Assembly (NCBI RefSeq): GCF_003149185.1
Contig: NZ_QGDO01000001.1
Location: forward strand, 248,001-312,000
Origin: Sediminitomix flava
GTDB lineage: Bacteria; Bacteroidota; Bacteroidia; Cytophagales; Flammeovirgaceae
Direction: 5' to 3'
Length of the DNA stretch: 64,000 nucleotides
Shown in pieces: positions 37,567-46,568 of the stretch. Position 1 is the first letter of the stretch. Each line of letters begins with the position of its first letter. Under the pieces are notes generated by a model. The model had not been told where the DNA came from and did not search any database. It was given only the letters and a program-made list of their open reading frames with translations. Made by a program: the position numbers and the translations under genes.

Positions 37567-38514
37567 ATGCAATCTATATTTGAAAATATTCCAGCTCAAT
37601 TATTCCGTACAAACCTAAAAGAGAACAAAACAGGTGTGTTCAAAATTGCTTTGGTCAGAGAAGTGACAGGCACTCTTATCAATCGAAGTAACTTTGCAGA
37701 TGAAACCATCACTTTTCGGACACAAGAAGGAAAAACATTGATAGAAATCCCTGCACGGAAATTAAAAGCGCCTGAAAAATTGACAGGTCTAAAGTTGTGT
37801 CGCCAAACAAACTCAGTAGATGAAGAAGTACGCTACAATGTCATAAAAGACAGTAAACAACTTGCAAACCCAAACTCTATTCTATTTGGAGATTCTGTAA
37901 CGGCTTCAGGTGATGCCGTCGGTATAAAATCTCGTGTAATTTATGATTGGACATATTCGATCCGTCCTTGTGATGATTTGGTAGATACTCTCCAACACAA
38001 TGCCCTTAGCGAAGGAGGAACCATGTATGATGAGGAAGAAGGTAAGCTCAGACAATCCTTGTTTAGGGTGCAATATATCATGCCTCAAACCTATTTCCCT
38101 CATTTTATTACAATCGAAAATGCAACACCCGAGCTATTGTTCCATTTACTCTCATCGATTGTCTTTACGCAAAGGTATGGTGCGCAAACAACAACTACAG
38201 GCAGTAATATCCGCAACCATATTGTAGCCTTAGGTTATGATGCCACAGAAGCTCCATTAAATAGTTTTACCTTTTCCAATGAGTGGAACCAAGAAGAGGC
38301 TGTCAACTTAGAGAATGTCAAAGAAAAGATGCTTTCGAAGATGCAAAGCTATTACGGCAAACAACTGATACAAGGTGAAGAATTGGAAAGCCAAATCAGA
38401 GGTGCATGGAAAGAAGATCTTACAGAAAAGTATCAAATGCTTCAAGCTAAGTGTGAGGAATATCTAAAAGAGATCAAGGTGATTTCAACAGCAAAAGGAA
38501 AGAAAGGCAAATAA
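37567..38514 (+). CDS. cas7: Type I-D backbone subunit Cas7 (Csc2)
   Basis: A 315-aa protein that would line the crRNA in several copies. Diagnostic Csc2 segments are present: NPNSILFGDSVTASGDAVGI, KSRVIYDWTYSIRPCDDLVD, GGTMYDEEEGKLRQSLFRVQ, MPQTYFPHFITIENATPELL, QRYGAQTTTTGSNIRNHIVA. These establish subtype I-D rather than I-A, I-B or III. It ends in a helical basic tail. It lies 17 bp upstream of csc1 and 59 bp after cas10d, within one operon. Confidence 0.95.
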   Translation: MQSIFENIPAQLFRTNLKENKTGVFKIALVREVTGTLINRSNFADETITFRTQEGKTLIEIPARKLKAPEKLTGLKLCRQTNSVDEEVRYNVIKDSKQLANPNSILFGDSVTASGDAVGIKSRVIYDWTYSIRPCDDLVDTLQHNALSEGGTMYDEEEGKLRQSLFRVQYIMPQTYFPHFITIENATPELLFHLLSSIVFTQRYGAQTTTTGSNIRNHIVALGYDATEAPLNSFTFSNEWNQEEAVNLENVKEKMLSKMQSYYGKQLIQGEELESQIRGAWKEDLTEKYQMLQAKCEEYLKEIKVISTAKGKKGK

Positions 38515-38531
38515 TATAAAGTCAGGATTTT

Positions 38532-39185
38532 ATGAAAATATATGCATTAAAACTGACACTCCTCAATCACCTGTTCTATTTCACGGAGTCTACCAATGGT
38601 TCCCGAACAGGTGATTTTATAGGTGATTTGGCACTAACTTATGCTTTCCGACCTTGGCTTGCTCCAACTGATGAAGCAATTCCATTTCGGGCTAAACCCG
38701 AATATGAAGAAATCGCAGATTGGGGATTTTACTGTACACTGGCGATACCGCAAAAAACGAAGCCAACAAATGTATACGCTCGGAATACGCTTTTCCATGC
38801 AGATGGCATGTATGATAAGCCTAGTTTTGAAAGTGCGGCTAAATCCCCTTTCAAAAGCTTTTTCCACGTACAGGGTATCCAAGCCACTTCAGAATTCCAT
38901 TGTTTCTTGATCGCAAAAGAGGAGGTTAAACTCCCCCCAACTATCCGAGTAGGCAATGGAAAGGAAACCTTGGTCAAGGTCGAAGAAATTGATAGGGATA
39001 AGCAATCATTTTGGCTTAATGCTTTTACCCACAAAAAAGTATTCAACAATCTGGAACAGGTCGCTGACTTGATGATTGACAAAGGCATACACGACAGGCA
39101 ATATGTTTTAGAAAACTATATCCTGTTGAAGGGTTTTGATCAATCCTATTTAGAGGAAGTTTTTGAGCCATTATTTAGTGCTTAG
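38532..39185 (+). CDS. cas5: Type I-D subunit Cas5 (Csc1)
   Basis: A 217-aa protein expected to bind the 5' tag of the crRNA. The RAMP fold start MKIYALKLTLLNHLFYFTES is followed by the Csc1-typical GDFIGDLALTYAF, then YARNTLFHADGMYDKPSFES and a beta-hairpin SFFHVQGIQATSEFHCFLIA. The first element is the Csc1 counterpart of the opening RAMP strand and the igNyALtYA segment. It lies 17 bp after cas7 and 65 bp before the cas3' ATG. Confidence 0.88.
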   Translation: MKIYALKLTLLNHLFYFTESTNGSRTGDFIGDLALTYAFRPWLAPTDEAIPFRAKPEYEEIADWGFYCTLAIPQKTKPTNVYARNTLFHADGMYDKPSFESAAKSPFKSFFHVQGIQATSEFHCFLIAKEEVKLPPTIRVGNGKETLVKVEEIDRDKQSFWLNAFTHKKVFNNLEQVADLMIDKGIHDRQYVLENYILLKGFDQSYLEEVFEPLFSA

Positions 39186-39250
39186 AGAAATTGAAGGGCT
39201 GTCATTTGGATTGCCCTTCTTCCAAGAATCTAAAAATTGGCAATAAAAAC

Positions 39251-41281
39251 ATGGAGCAATTTCAAATTACCATACCGCCTCAATATGTACAACAAGTACA
39301 ACAAACCGCCTTGTTCAAGCGTCCTGACTCCCCCGAATTTGAAGGGAGAATGCACGAGATACAGCGTGTTATGAGAGACGATTTTGACAAATTACCTCTT
39401 ATTACAGAAGTAATAGCCCCGACAGGAACAGGTAAATCCTATGCCTTTGCCTTTCCGACTCTGAAAGCCAAACAAGAAAGACAAGTACAAAGAAAAGCAC
39501 TGCTTGTATTGCCTACGAATGTTCTGATTGATGAGCTGTATGAGGCTTTTTCTGCGATGTTCACAGAACTCAAAATAGTCAAGGCGACAAAAGAAACTTT
39601 GGATAAGATGGAAGCTAAAGGAAGTTACAAACGTTGGCAGGCAATTAGTGAAATGGCAGAAACGGCAGATATCATGATTACTAACCCTGATATTCTCAAT
39701 TATGCTATGCTGGGGGGGTATGATAAGCATATCTTCAAGGACAGTAAACTATCAGGAGGAAATACTTATTGGCATTTCCTAAAGAATTTTCAGTATATCA
39801 TTTATGATGAATTTCACCTGTACCGTGAGGAACAGATCGCATCCATTTTCACAATGATTGAGTTGAGAGAATGTTTTATCAATGATTCGGCTCGATTCTT
39901 TTTTGTGACGGCAACCCCTGAAGAAGAAATTACACATTTTCTGACAGAGCGAAATTACCGTTACCAAAGTATCTCTGAATGCCTATCGTCTTCGCCAACA
40001 ATGGAAGCGAAGCTTCCTGCAGTCTTCACAAGATTGGAAGAAACCGTTACGCAATCTCCAGAAGAATCACGTTGTATTCATGGAGAATTGACCATAGAAT
40101 TTGTCTTGTCCGATTCTGTGGGAGAGGTTTTGACATATAAAGAAGAAGAGCTGAAAGCCCAGAAGGAACAAGATATCCGTTCCTTATTAATTCTAAACTC
40201 ATTGGTAGATATACAGCGTCTGTATTTTCAATATAAGCCTAGTTGGCAAAACACCCACAGGCTGAGCGAGGTTTCCGGTTATTTCGATGAGGGTTATCAG
40301 CAGGCGGACATTATTTTCTCGACTAGTAAATCAGAGGTCGGGGCAAACTTTGGGGTGGATTATACCATCATGCAATCGGGTTTTGATTACAGAAGTTTCT
40401 TGCAACGTTTTGGTAGAACGGCAAGAGGGGAGATGAAAGGGAAAATAGTCATCTTTTTCTTGAAACAGAGAGAAGAAAAAAAACAATTCAATAAGCTGAA
40501 AAAGCTCTTTTCAGTGCAAGAAGAATGGGGCTATAACTCCTTTACAAAGACCGTAAAGAGTGTACTTCAGAAACCTGAATTTTATACTAATAAGATCAGT
40601 CCGTTTATGGGGCAATATCTCTATGCGGTTTATCACAATGCGGGGCGCTATAATTATGATACTAGAGAGTATATCCGTAACCGTATTATTGAAATGGATA
40701 TGCCTGATATTCAAAGAGGGCAGTTCAAGTTTTTTCAAATTATAAATGCTTCTATTGTTCATCTAGGAAAGGGAGGGTATGCAAGACAATGGCAAGAATG
40801 GTGGGAAAAGTATCTTGATTCTTACCTCTCTTTTAGGGGATCAAGTCTTCATATTTCGATCAAAGATATGGAGCGAAACGGGCAAATCTTTAGCTATTCA
40901 AAAGAATGGGTCTTACGCAACAAAGCTATTACAGACATCTTGGAAGGACAGGCTCCTGATGGAAGGGACTTGTTTGTTGTAGAAGGTCTTAGGGAGAAAC
41001 AAGACAATGAGTTATTGTATGAATCTGATACGATTCCTTCAGTAGGAGCTATGCAGAATCGCTTCTTTGAAAGGAAACACAAAAGCAATCAACGAATGCG
41101 TAAACAATTATTTTTGGGAGCACTCAAAAATATCGAAAATGGAAATGAGGGTATCGATAGTTTCTATGACAAACAAGAAGAGTTATTGGAAAAACTAGAA
41201 GGTTTAGCTCCGTTTTTTACAGAAAAGAGGCTAAATATTATCGGAGTTCAAGGAAGTGATGGCCTCTCTGTTATTTTCTAG
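39251..41281 (+). CDS. cas3: Type I-D helicase Cas3' (no HD domain)
   Basis: I use the ATG at 39251 (MEQFQITIPPQYVQQVQQTA); the open frame extends upstream only with a non-ATG start. It has 676 aa. SF2 helicase motifs are complete: APTGTGKSY (Lys62), DEFH at 186-189 (IIYDEFHLYREEQ), TATPEEE, and QRFGRTARG (385-393). No HD motif is found at either end, consistent with type I-D, where the nuclease resides on Cas10d. It is the last cas gene; the array begins about 35 bp after its stop. No cas4, cas1 or cas2 follows. Confidence 0.92.
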   Translation: MEQFQITIPPQYVQQVQQTALFKRPDSPEFEGRMHEIQRVMRDDFDKLPLITEVIAPTGTGKSYAFAFPTLKAKQERQVQRKALLVLPTNVLIDELYEAFSAMFTELKIVKATKETLDKMEAKGSYKRWQAISEMAETADIMITNPDILNYAMLGGYDKHIFKDSKLSGGNTYWHFLKNFQYIIYDEFHLYREEQIASIFTMIELRECFINDSARFFFVTATPEEEITHFLTERNYRYQSISECLSSSPTMEAKLPAVFTRLEETVTQSPEESRCIHGELTIEFVLSDSVGEVLTYKEEELKAQKEQDIRSLLILNSLVDIQRLYFQYKPSWQNTHRLSEVSGYFDEGYQQADIIFSTSKSEVGANFGVDYTIMQSGFDYRSFLQRFGRTARGEMKGKIVIFFLKQREEKKQFNKLKKLFSVQEEWGYNSFTKTVKSVLQKPEFYTNKISPFMGQYLYAVYHNAGRYNYDTREYIRNRIIEMDMPDIQRGQFKFFQIINASIVHLGKGGYARQWQEWWEKYLDSYLSFRGSSLHISIKDMERNGQIFSYSKEWVLRNKAITDILEGQAPDGRDLFVVEGLREKQDNELLYESDTIPSVGAMQNRFFERKHKSNQRMRKQLFLGALKNIENGNEGIDSFYDKQEELLEKLEGLAPFFTEKRLNIIGVQGSDGLSVIF

Positions 41282-41316
41282 TTTTGGTAATCATTTACCT
41301 AAACGTTCTTTGACAT

Positions 41317-44298
41317 CTTATTTTTTTACCAGAATGGTGTTATGACCTTGACATCTATATGGAATCGGTACGCGAGAACTTATGTAATCTTTACCAGAAT
41401 GGTATTCTGACTTCTTATCCTTTTCCCCAAAGTCGTTGAATTTGTCATGTAATCTTTACCAGAATGGTATTCTGACGATACTTCCTTCCATGTGAAGTTT
41501 TGAAGTAACGGCATGTAATCTTTACCAGAATGGTATTCTGACGTACCTCTTGACCAGATGTTAGTGTTCTCCTTTGCATGTAATCTTTACCAGAATGGTA
41601 TTCTGACTGAATATATCAAAGAGAATGTAATCCTTGAAACTTGATGTAATCTTTACCAGAATGGTATTCTGACGTTGTAGACTCTACATAGTTCTCACTT
41701 TCTTCTGTAATGTAATCTTTACCAGAATGGTATTCTGACGATAATTGAATTGTCTTGCTGATCTGAAGTTTAAACATGTAATCTTTACCAGAATGGTATT
41801 CTGACTTGTTTATCAACCGTAAATCAAGAACCCCAATTGGATGTAATCTTTACCAGAATGGTATTCTGACTCACTAAACATGGATACAATAGAAATAGTA
41901 TCTAAGATGTAATCTTTACCAGAATGGTATTCTGACGAGCCTATGCTTGAGGAATATGGGTTTAGAACTCTTATGTAATCTTTACCAGAATGGTATTCTG
42001 ACTAATAAGCCCCTGAAGACCTGCAATAGATTCGCTATTATGTAATCTTTACCAGAATGGTATTCTGACATGATTGCCATTTCTTGTCATTCGCTTTTTA
42101 TGGAAATGTAATCTTTACCAGAATGGTATTCTGACAACGAAAGAGGGCTGTTTTGCTAGTAAGCCCTTTAGATGTAATCTTTACCAGAATGGTATTCTGA
42201 CCTGCCCTGCCTCATGAGTTGAACCTTGCGAGTGCTATGTAATCTTTACCAGAATGGTATTCTGACCCCTACGAATGAATACAATCTCATTACCCGAAAG
42301 ATATGTAATCTTTACCAGAATGGTATTCTGACGCGTTAATCCACGATGCATTTATATTAATTGCATTATGTAATCTTTACCAGAATGGTATTCTGACAGA
42401 GATCTAACACCGCTATAAAATCCTTTCCATCATGTAATCTTTACCAGAATGGTATTCTGACATAATTCGGAGTGGTAAAAAAGTATATTTAATTTGTGAT
42501 GTAATCTTTACCAGAATGGTATTCTGACGAATCTTTCCCCATATGTTTATCTAATTGCAGGTGAATGTAATCTTTACCAGAATGGTATTCTGAACCTTGA
42601 TCATCGACAGGCACTTGCCCGTTTGTAGAATGTAATCTTTACCAGAATGGTATTCTGACTTGCCTCCAACTGCCTTACAAGCTCCCTGCCCGAAATGTAA
42701 TCTTTACCAGAATGGTATTCTGACTTGTAAATTTGAAGCCTTACAATGTTGAAAAAAGCATGTAATCTTTACCAGAATGGTATTCTGACTGAAATCTAGT
42801 AATTTGAAAAGGTGCATCCTCGCTAATGTAATCTTTACCAGAATGGTATTCTGACGTTTATAACGGTGAGACGGATAATACTTCTACGGTATGTAATCTT
42901 TACCAGAATGGTATTCTGACAAAGCAGCTCCTAAAGCAGCAGTAAGAAGAAAGCAAATGTAATCTTTACCAGAATGGTATTCTGACTGTTCTGTCTCGAT
43001 AATGAGTGCGCAATGCTCTTCATGTAATCTTTACCAGAATGGTATTCTGACATGATTGCCATTTCTTGTCATTCGCTTTTTATGGAAATGTAATCTTTAC
43101 CAGAATGGTATTCTGACAACGAAAGAGGGCTGTTTTGCTAGTAAGCCCTTTAGATGTAATCTTTACCAGAATGGTATTCTGACGCTTCCATAAATGGCTC
43201 ATGTCCAATCCCCAATACGATGTAATCTTTACCAGAATGGTATTCTGACCTGATTAATGGAAGTGTAATACCTTTCATTAGTCTTATGTAATCTTTACCA
43301 GAATGGTATTCTGACTTAATTAAATTCTCATACGGTAATATATATAGAGGCATGTAATCTTTACCAGAATGGTATTCTGACTCGGGCATTTCCATGACAT
43401 CTAGTTTTGTCATGTATGTAATCTTTACCAGAATGGTATTCTGACTGTTATAACATGTCTGCGGCATCGTGGTGGGTTGGAATGTAATCTTTACCAGAAT
43501 GGTATTCTGACTATTGACTTTGCATTTTATCAATTTTGACATTTGCATGTAATCTTTACCAGAATGGTATTCTGACTTTGATATGTCTATTGTTCAAAGT
43601 GTGACATATAAAATGTAATCTTTACCAGAATGGTATTCTGACTATTTTATTTCTGCGACAAGTGGTTATGACGTTGTATGTAATCTTTACCAGAATGGTA
43701 TTCTGACTTGTGAAAAGACTTCAAATGTCCCCAGCGTTGATTGATGTAATCTTTACCAGAATGGTATTCTGACTGATGATATAACCAAGGCATGTTTTGA
43801 ATATTTGGAATGTAATCTTTACCAGAATGGTATTCTGACCTTATGAAAACTGCACTGTTGTTAGCTCTTCCTCTTATGTAATCTTTACCAGAATGGTATT
43901 CTGACACGGATAGTGAATGGGCACAGAAGTGGGGTAAGAAAATGTAATCTTTACCAGAATGGTATTCTGACTGGGAATAGATTTTCTTTTCCATTTCGTC
44001 GGCTTCTATGTAATCTTTACCAGAATGGTATTCTGACGTAGTAGACTCTACATAGTTCTCACTTTCTTCTGATGTAATCTTTACCAGAATGGTATTCTGA
44101 CCTTCTAAACCTTGCTATTTGGTCTATTTGGAAGTATATGTAATCTTTACCAGAATGGTATTTTGATTTTTAGGAATGATGACCGACTAAAATAAGTTGA
44201 CCATGTAATTTTGACCAGTATGATATTATGACTTGCCCAACTCAGATAAATTGCCAATACTAAAGACAATGTAACTTTACTAAGTTCTACATAATATT
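41317..44298 (+). CRISPR. Type I-D CRISPR array: 43 good 30-bp repeats plus 3 decayed ones
   Basis: Forty-three repeats (41382-44167), all but two of them identical as far as I read them, alternate with 42 spacers of 34-37 bp. The 30-bp unit starts ATGTAATC, has a hairpin TACCAGAATGGTA in the middle, and ends ATTCTGAC. The exceptions are a last-base change in the copy before 42596 and three changes in the 44138 copy. Degenerate repeats flank it at 41317 on the left and at 44203 and 44269 on the right. On the plus strand the hairpin leaves an 8-base ATTCTGAC tag before each spacer, like the usual ATTGAAAC. I therefore infer left-to-right transcription, same as cas. Only 35 bp separate cas3' from the first decayed repeat, so a leader is short or absent. 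Confidence 0.97.
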
Positions 44299-44480
44299 AT
44301 TACCAATAATAAAGCCCTACTAGAGTAAGTTAAATCCCTTGAATTAAAGAACACAAACTAAATTTTAATTTAAAAGACTGAATAGTAGGGATAAAAATTA
44401 AATAGAATACTTTTATCAGTACGCTTTGCTCAGTGTTTTTGTATAAAAGAGAATGCTAAGAATAACTTTTCTTAAGGTGA
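44299..44480. other. AT-rich sequence after the CRISPR array
   Basis: No gene or further repeat is recognisable; the next expected repeat position (about 44335) has no match. It probably holds the array trailer. Confidence 0.5.
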
Positions 44481-44900
44481 TTATGATAGATCACCAAACT
44501 CTAAACTATTAAGCATATTACAGACTAAAGCAATACTACTAAGTCTCTTAGCCATCTCATAAGGAGAATTCCAATCTAAGTAGACATTATCTTTTTTAAG
44601 CCATTTATTGAACCCTTCTACAGAAGCAAAAACTCGATGTCCTTGATTTACTAAACCAATCAAATAAACAACCCTCTCCTGAATATCAGATTTAAAAGTT
44701 CTTTTCTTGTTAAGATAATTGTTCAACTCTGAAGTACTAATGTTCAGTAACTCTGAAAGATCTGTTTTTGACCATCCGCTAATTTCAAATAAATATAGTA
44801 GACTTTCTTGTTCTTCAGGAAACTCAGAAATGAAATTAAAGACTTGAGAATCTTTTGCCATATTTGGCAATTTTGATTTAAAATCATTTGATATAATCAT
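44481..44900 (-). CDS. Xre/MbcA/ParS-type antitoxin-like protein, no partner toxin
   Basis: A 139-aa protein. The central Xre-type HTH reads LFEISGWSKTDLSELLNIST and SELNNYLNKKRTFKSDIQER. The C-terminal toxin-binding-like domain (DUF2384 pattern) reads FNKWLKKDNVYLDWNSPYEM and ends NMLNSLEFGDLS, with the characteristic Leu-D-x-x-P and terminal E-x-G. Such antitoxins normally neutralise a RES-domain toxin encoded next door. None is seen within 2 kb on either side, so it is orphaned or acts as a plain regulator. Next to the array it could also bind nearby operators. Confidence 0.7.
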   Translation of the reverse strand: MIISNDFKSKLPNMAKDSQVFNFISEFPEEQESLLYLFEISGWSKTDLSELLNISTSELNNYLNKKRTFKSDIQERVVYLIGLVNQGHRVFASVEGFNKWLKKDNVYLDWNSPYEMAKRLSSIALVCNMLNSLEFGDLS

Positions 44901-45100
44901 AGTATAGAATTAAATGCTTTTATAAATATAAATAAAACTCTCACTATTAGATGTATAGAAACTAATTTCAATTCCATTCCTACAACAATTTAATATAAGC
45001 CATAACTAAAACGAATATTGATACAAATGCATTCCTAAAGTCATTCTTTAAAGGTTGATAAATTAAACAAAATGCTACAAACAATTAAGAAGTAAATAAA

Positions 45101-45190
45101 TGTCGTCTATTGTCATTTATTGTCACTTAATGTCGTCTATTGTCGTCTATTGTCATTTATTGTCACTTAATGTCGTCTATTGTCGATAAC
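45101..45190. repeat. Iteron-like array of nine phased decamers
   Basis: Eight complete decamers and one partial follow each other without gaps. The types are A = TGTCGTCTAT, B = TGTCATTTAT, C = TGTCACTTAA, in the order A B C A A B C A, then TGTCGATAAC. TGTC recurs every 10 bp, about one helical turn, and the 40-bp block 45101-45140 is duplicated exactly at 45141-45180. Directly repeated, helically phased sites are the form of replication-initiator iterons or cooperative operators. Confidence 0.85.
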
Positions 45191-45456
45191 AGAACTCACG
45201 ACAAAACACTTAAACAGCAAGGATAAAAATAGAAAATCCAAACAATAAAACATTTAAGAGGAATAAAACACAAAGGCAGGGAATCAAACTAACAAGGTGA
45301 CATAAAGGAAAAGAATTTATTTAATACTATTATAATGAAGTTTTGCCTATTTCTTTTAGAAAATAGTATCATTGATTAGTATCTACTAGTCTTTTAATGC
45401 CTTATAACACATAAGAAAACTATATCATCCTATTTAATTACATCTTTTAAATACTA

Positions 45457-45481
45457 AAAGGCTACCATTGTGGTAGCCTTT
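45457..45481 (-). terminator. Terminator of the outer-membrane protein gene in the island
   Basis: The 11-bp arms AAAGGCTACCA and TGGTAGCCTTT have a 3-base loop and lie 9 bp after the stop codon; the T-run on the minus strand is short. Confidence 0.8.
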
Positions 45482-45489
45482 CATCGTAT

Positions 45490-46137
45490 CTATTTCAAGA
45501 TTTCTAAAGATTCACCAATTTTGAATTCCACACCAACATTCAACCCATAAGCATAGGGCCTGAGAGTATAATCAAGCTGATCGATATGATAGAATGATAC
45601 CGCATAACGGTAATATCCATTCAAGATGATATTCATTTTATTAGAGACATCAATGATCACTCCAATTTCAGGTTGTATCGAACTTCCTGAACCTTTAGCT
45701 CTGGAGAGTAAATGAGAAACAGACTGAAAGTAAAACTCCGTTTCTAAATAGGGAATGAATTTACCTTCAGACTTAAGAAGGTGTCGATATCCCGCTGAAA
45801 AATGATACATGTTAATCAATGTACGTTTGAAATCAAATCCTGCCTCAGTATCAAAATGAACTGGAGAATTTCCAATACCTGCGGTGACAGCACTACGAGG
45901 GGTCAGATGGTAATAGACTCCCAGGTGTAATTGTGGGCTGATGCCTTGGCTTTCATATATACTAAAACTTGGCACGGCTATAAACTCCTGATAGGTAACT
46001 TCATAAGGGTAGTCCCCGTGATAACTGGTGTAGGCTGCCCCTGCCTCATTAATTAAATATAAATCCCCTTTTTTTCTTTGTTGAGCAACTAGACACAATG
46101 GTAGTGATAATAAAAATATCGTAATAATAGTTTTCAT
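45490..46137 (-). CDS. Predicted outer-membrane beta-barrel protein
   Basis: A 215-aa protein with a signal peptide (MKTIITIFLLSLPLCLVAQQ). Alternating amphipathic strands follow, such as PQLHLGVYYHLTPRSAVTAG, MYHFSAGYRHLL and GYYRYAVSFYHI, which fit a small 8-stranded barrel. Family assignment is not possible from sequence. It is a single-gene unit inside the island with its own terminator. It could be cargo altering the surface (phage receptor, adhesion), but this is speculation. Confidence 0.7.
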   Translation of the reverse strand: MKTIITIFLLSLPLCLVAQQRKKGDLYLINEAGAAYTSYHGDYPYEVTYQEFIAVPSFSIYESQGISPQLHLGVYYHLTPRSAVTAGIGNSPVHFDTEAGFDFKRTLINMYHFSAGYRHLLKSEGKFIPYLETEFYFQSVSHLLSRAKGSGSSIQPEIGVIIDVSNKMNIILNGYYRYAVSFYHIDQLDYTLRPYAYGLNVGVEFKIGESLEILK

Positions 46138-46568
46138 GATAAAAAATTCACATTTTATAGTGTGATGTCAAATTAAGTAAAATTTGAGAAATTTCAATAC
46201 ACTAACTTCTTTTATCGCAACTATAATATAAAAAACGCTCTATCCTGTGTCTTTATGAATTAGTATTAAGTTTATAAAATAGATGTCCTACTACAATTAT
46301 ATATCATAAAAGACTAATCCATAATTCCTATACTAGCTTAAAATGAACTAGGACCTAACGCTCATACCATCACACTTATTACGAAATTTAATAAACTTCT
46401 CTTCATCAAGAGAATAGGCATATAACCTTTGTGCTAGGAATCATTTGAAGCTTTAATTAAAACGGACCCAATAGAATCCTTTTCTAATAAAATATTAATT
46501 CAAGACACTGTTCATTAAAACGTAAATCTGTATATCTTTATTTAGATAGAAACACCTTATTAGGTTCT
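46138..46568. other. 431-bp gap
   Basis: Very AT-rich with no open frame of coding character; nothing recognisable. Confidence 0.5.

Larger units (their letters stand above)
44901..45489. other. 589-bp gap with a phased 10-bp repeat array
   Basis: No gene is seen. The notable content is the decamer array (45101-45190) and the terminator of the next gene (45457-45481). It is one of the most AT-rich parts of the island. Confidence 0.7.

Noticed and set aside
33816-41281. Classification of the cas operon as type I-B or type III
   Set aside because: Csc1 and Csc2 signatures, an HD on Cas10d without a GGDD motif and a Cas3' without HD fit type I-D only.
41616-43994. Three minus-strand open frames (41616-41816, 43150-43548, 43647-43994) with repeating SEYHSGKDYI peptides
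   Set aside because: They are translations of the CRISPR repeat units, not genes.
43900-46137. A RES-domain toxin next to the Xre/ParS-type antitoxin
   Set aside because: The only neighbour is an outer-membrane beta-barrel gene; no toxin-like frame exists.
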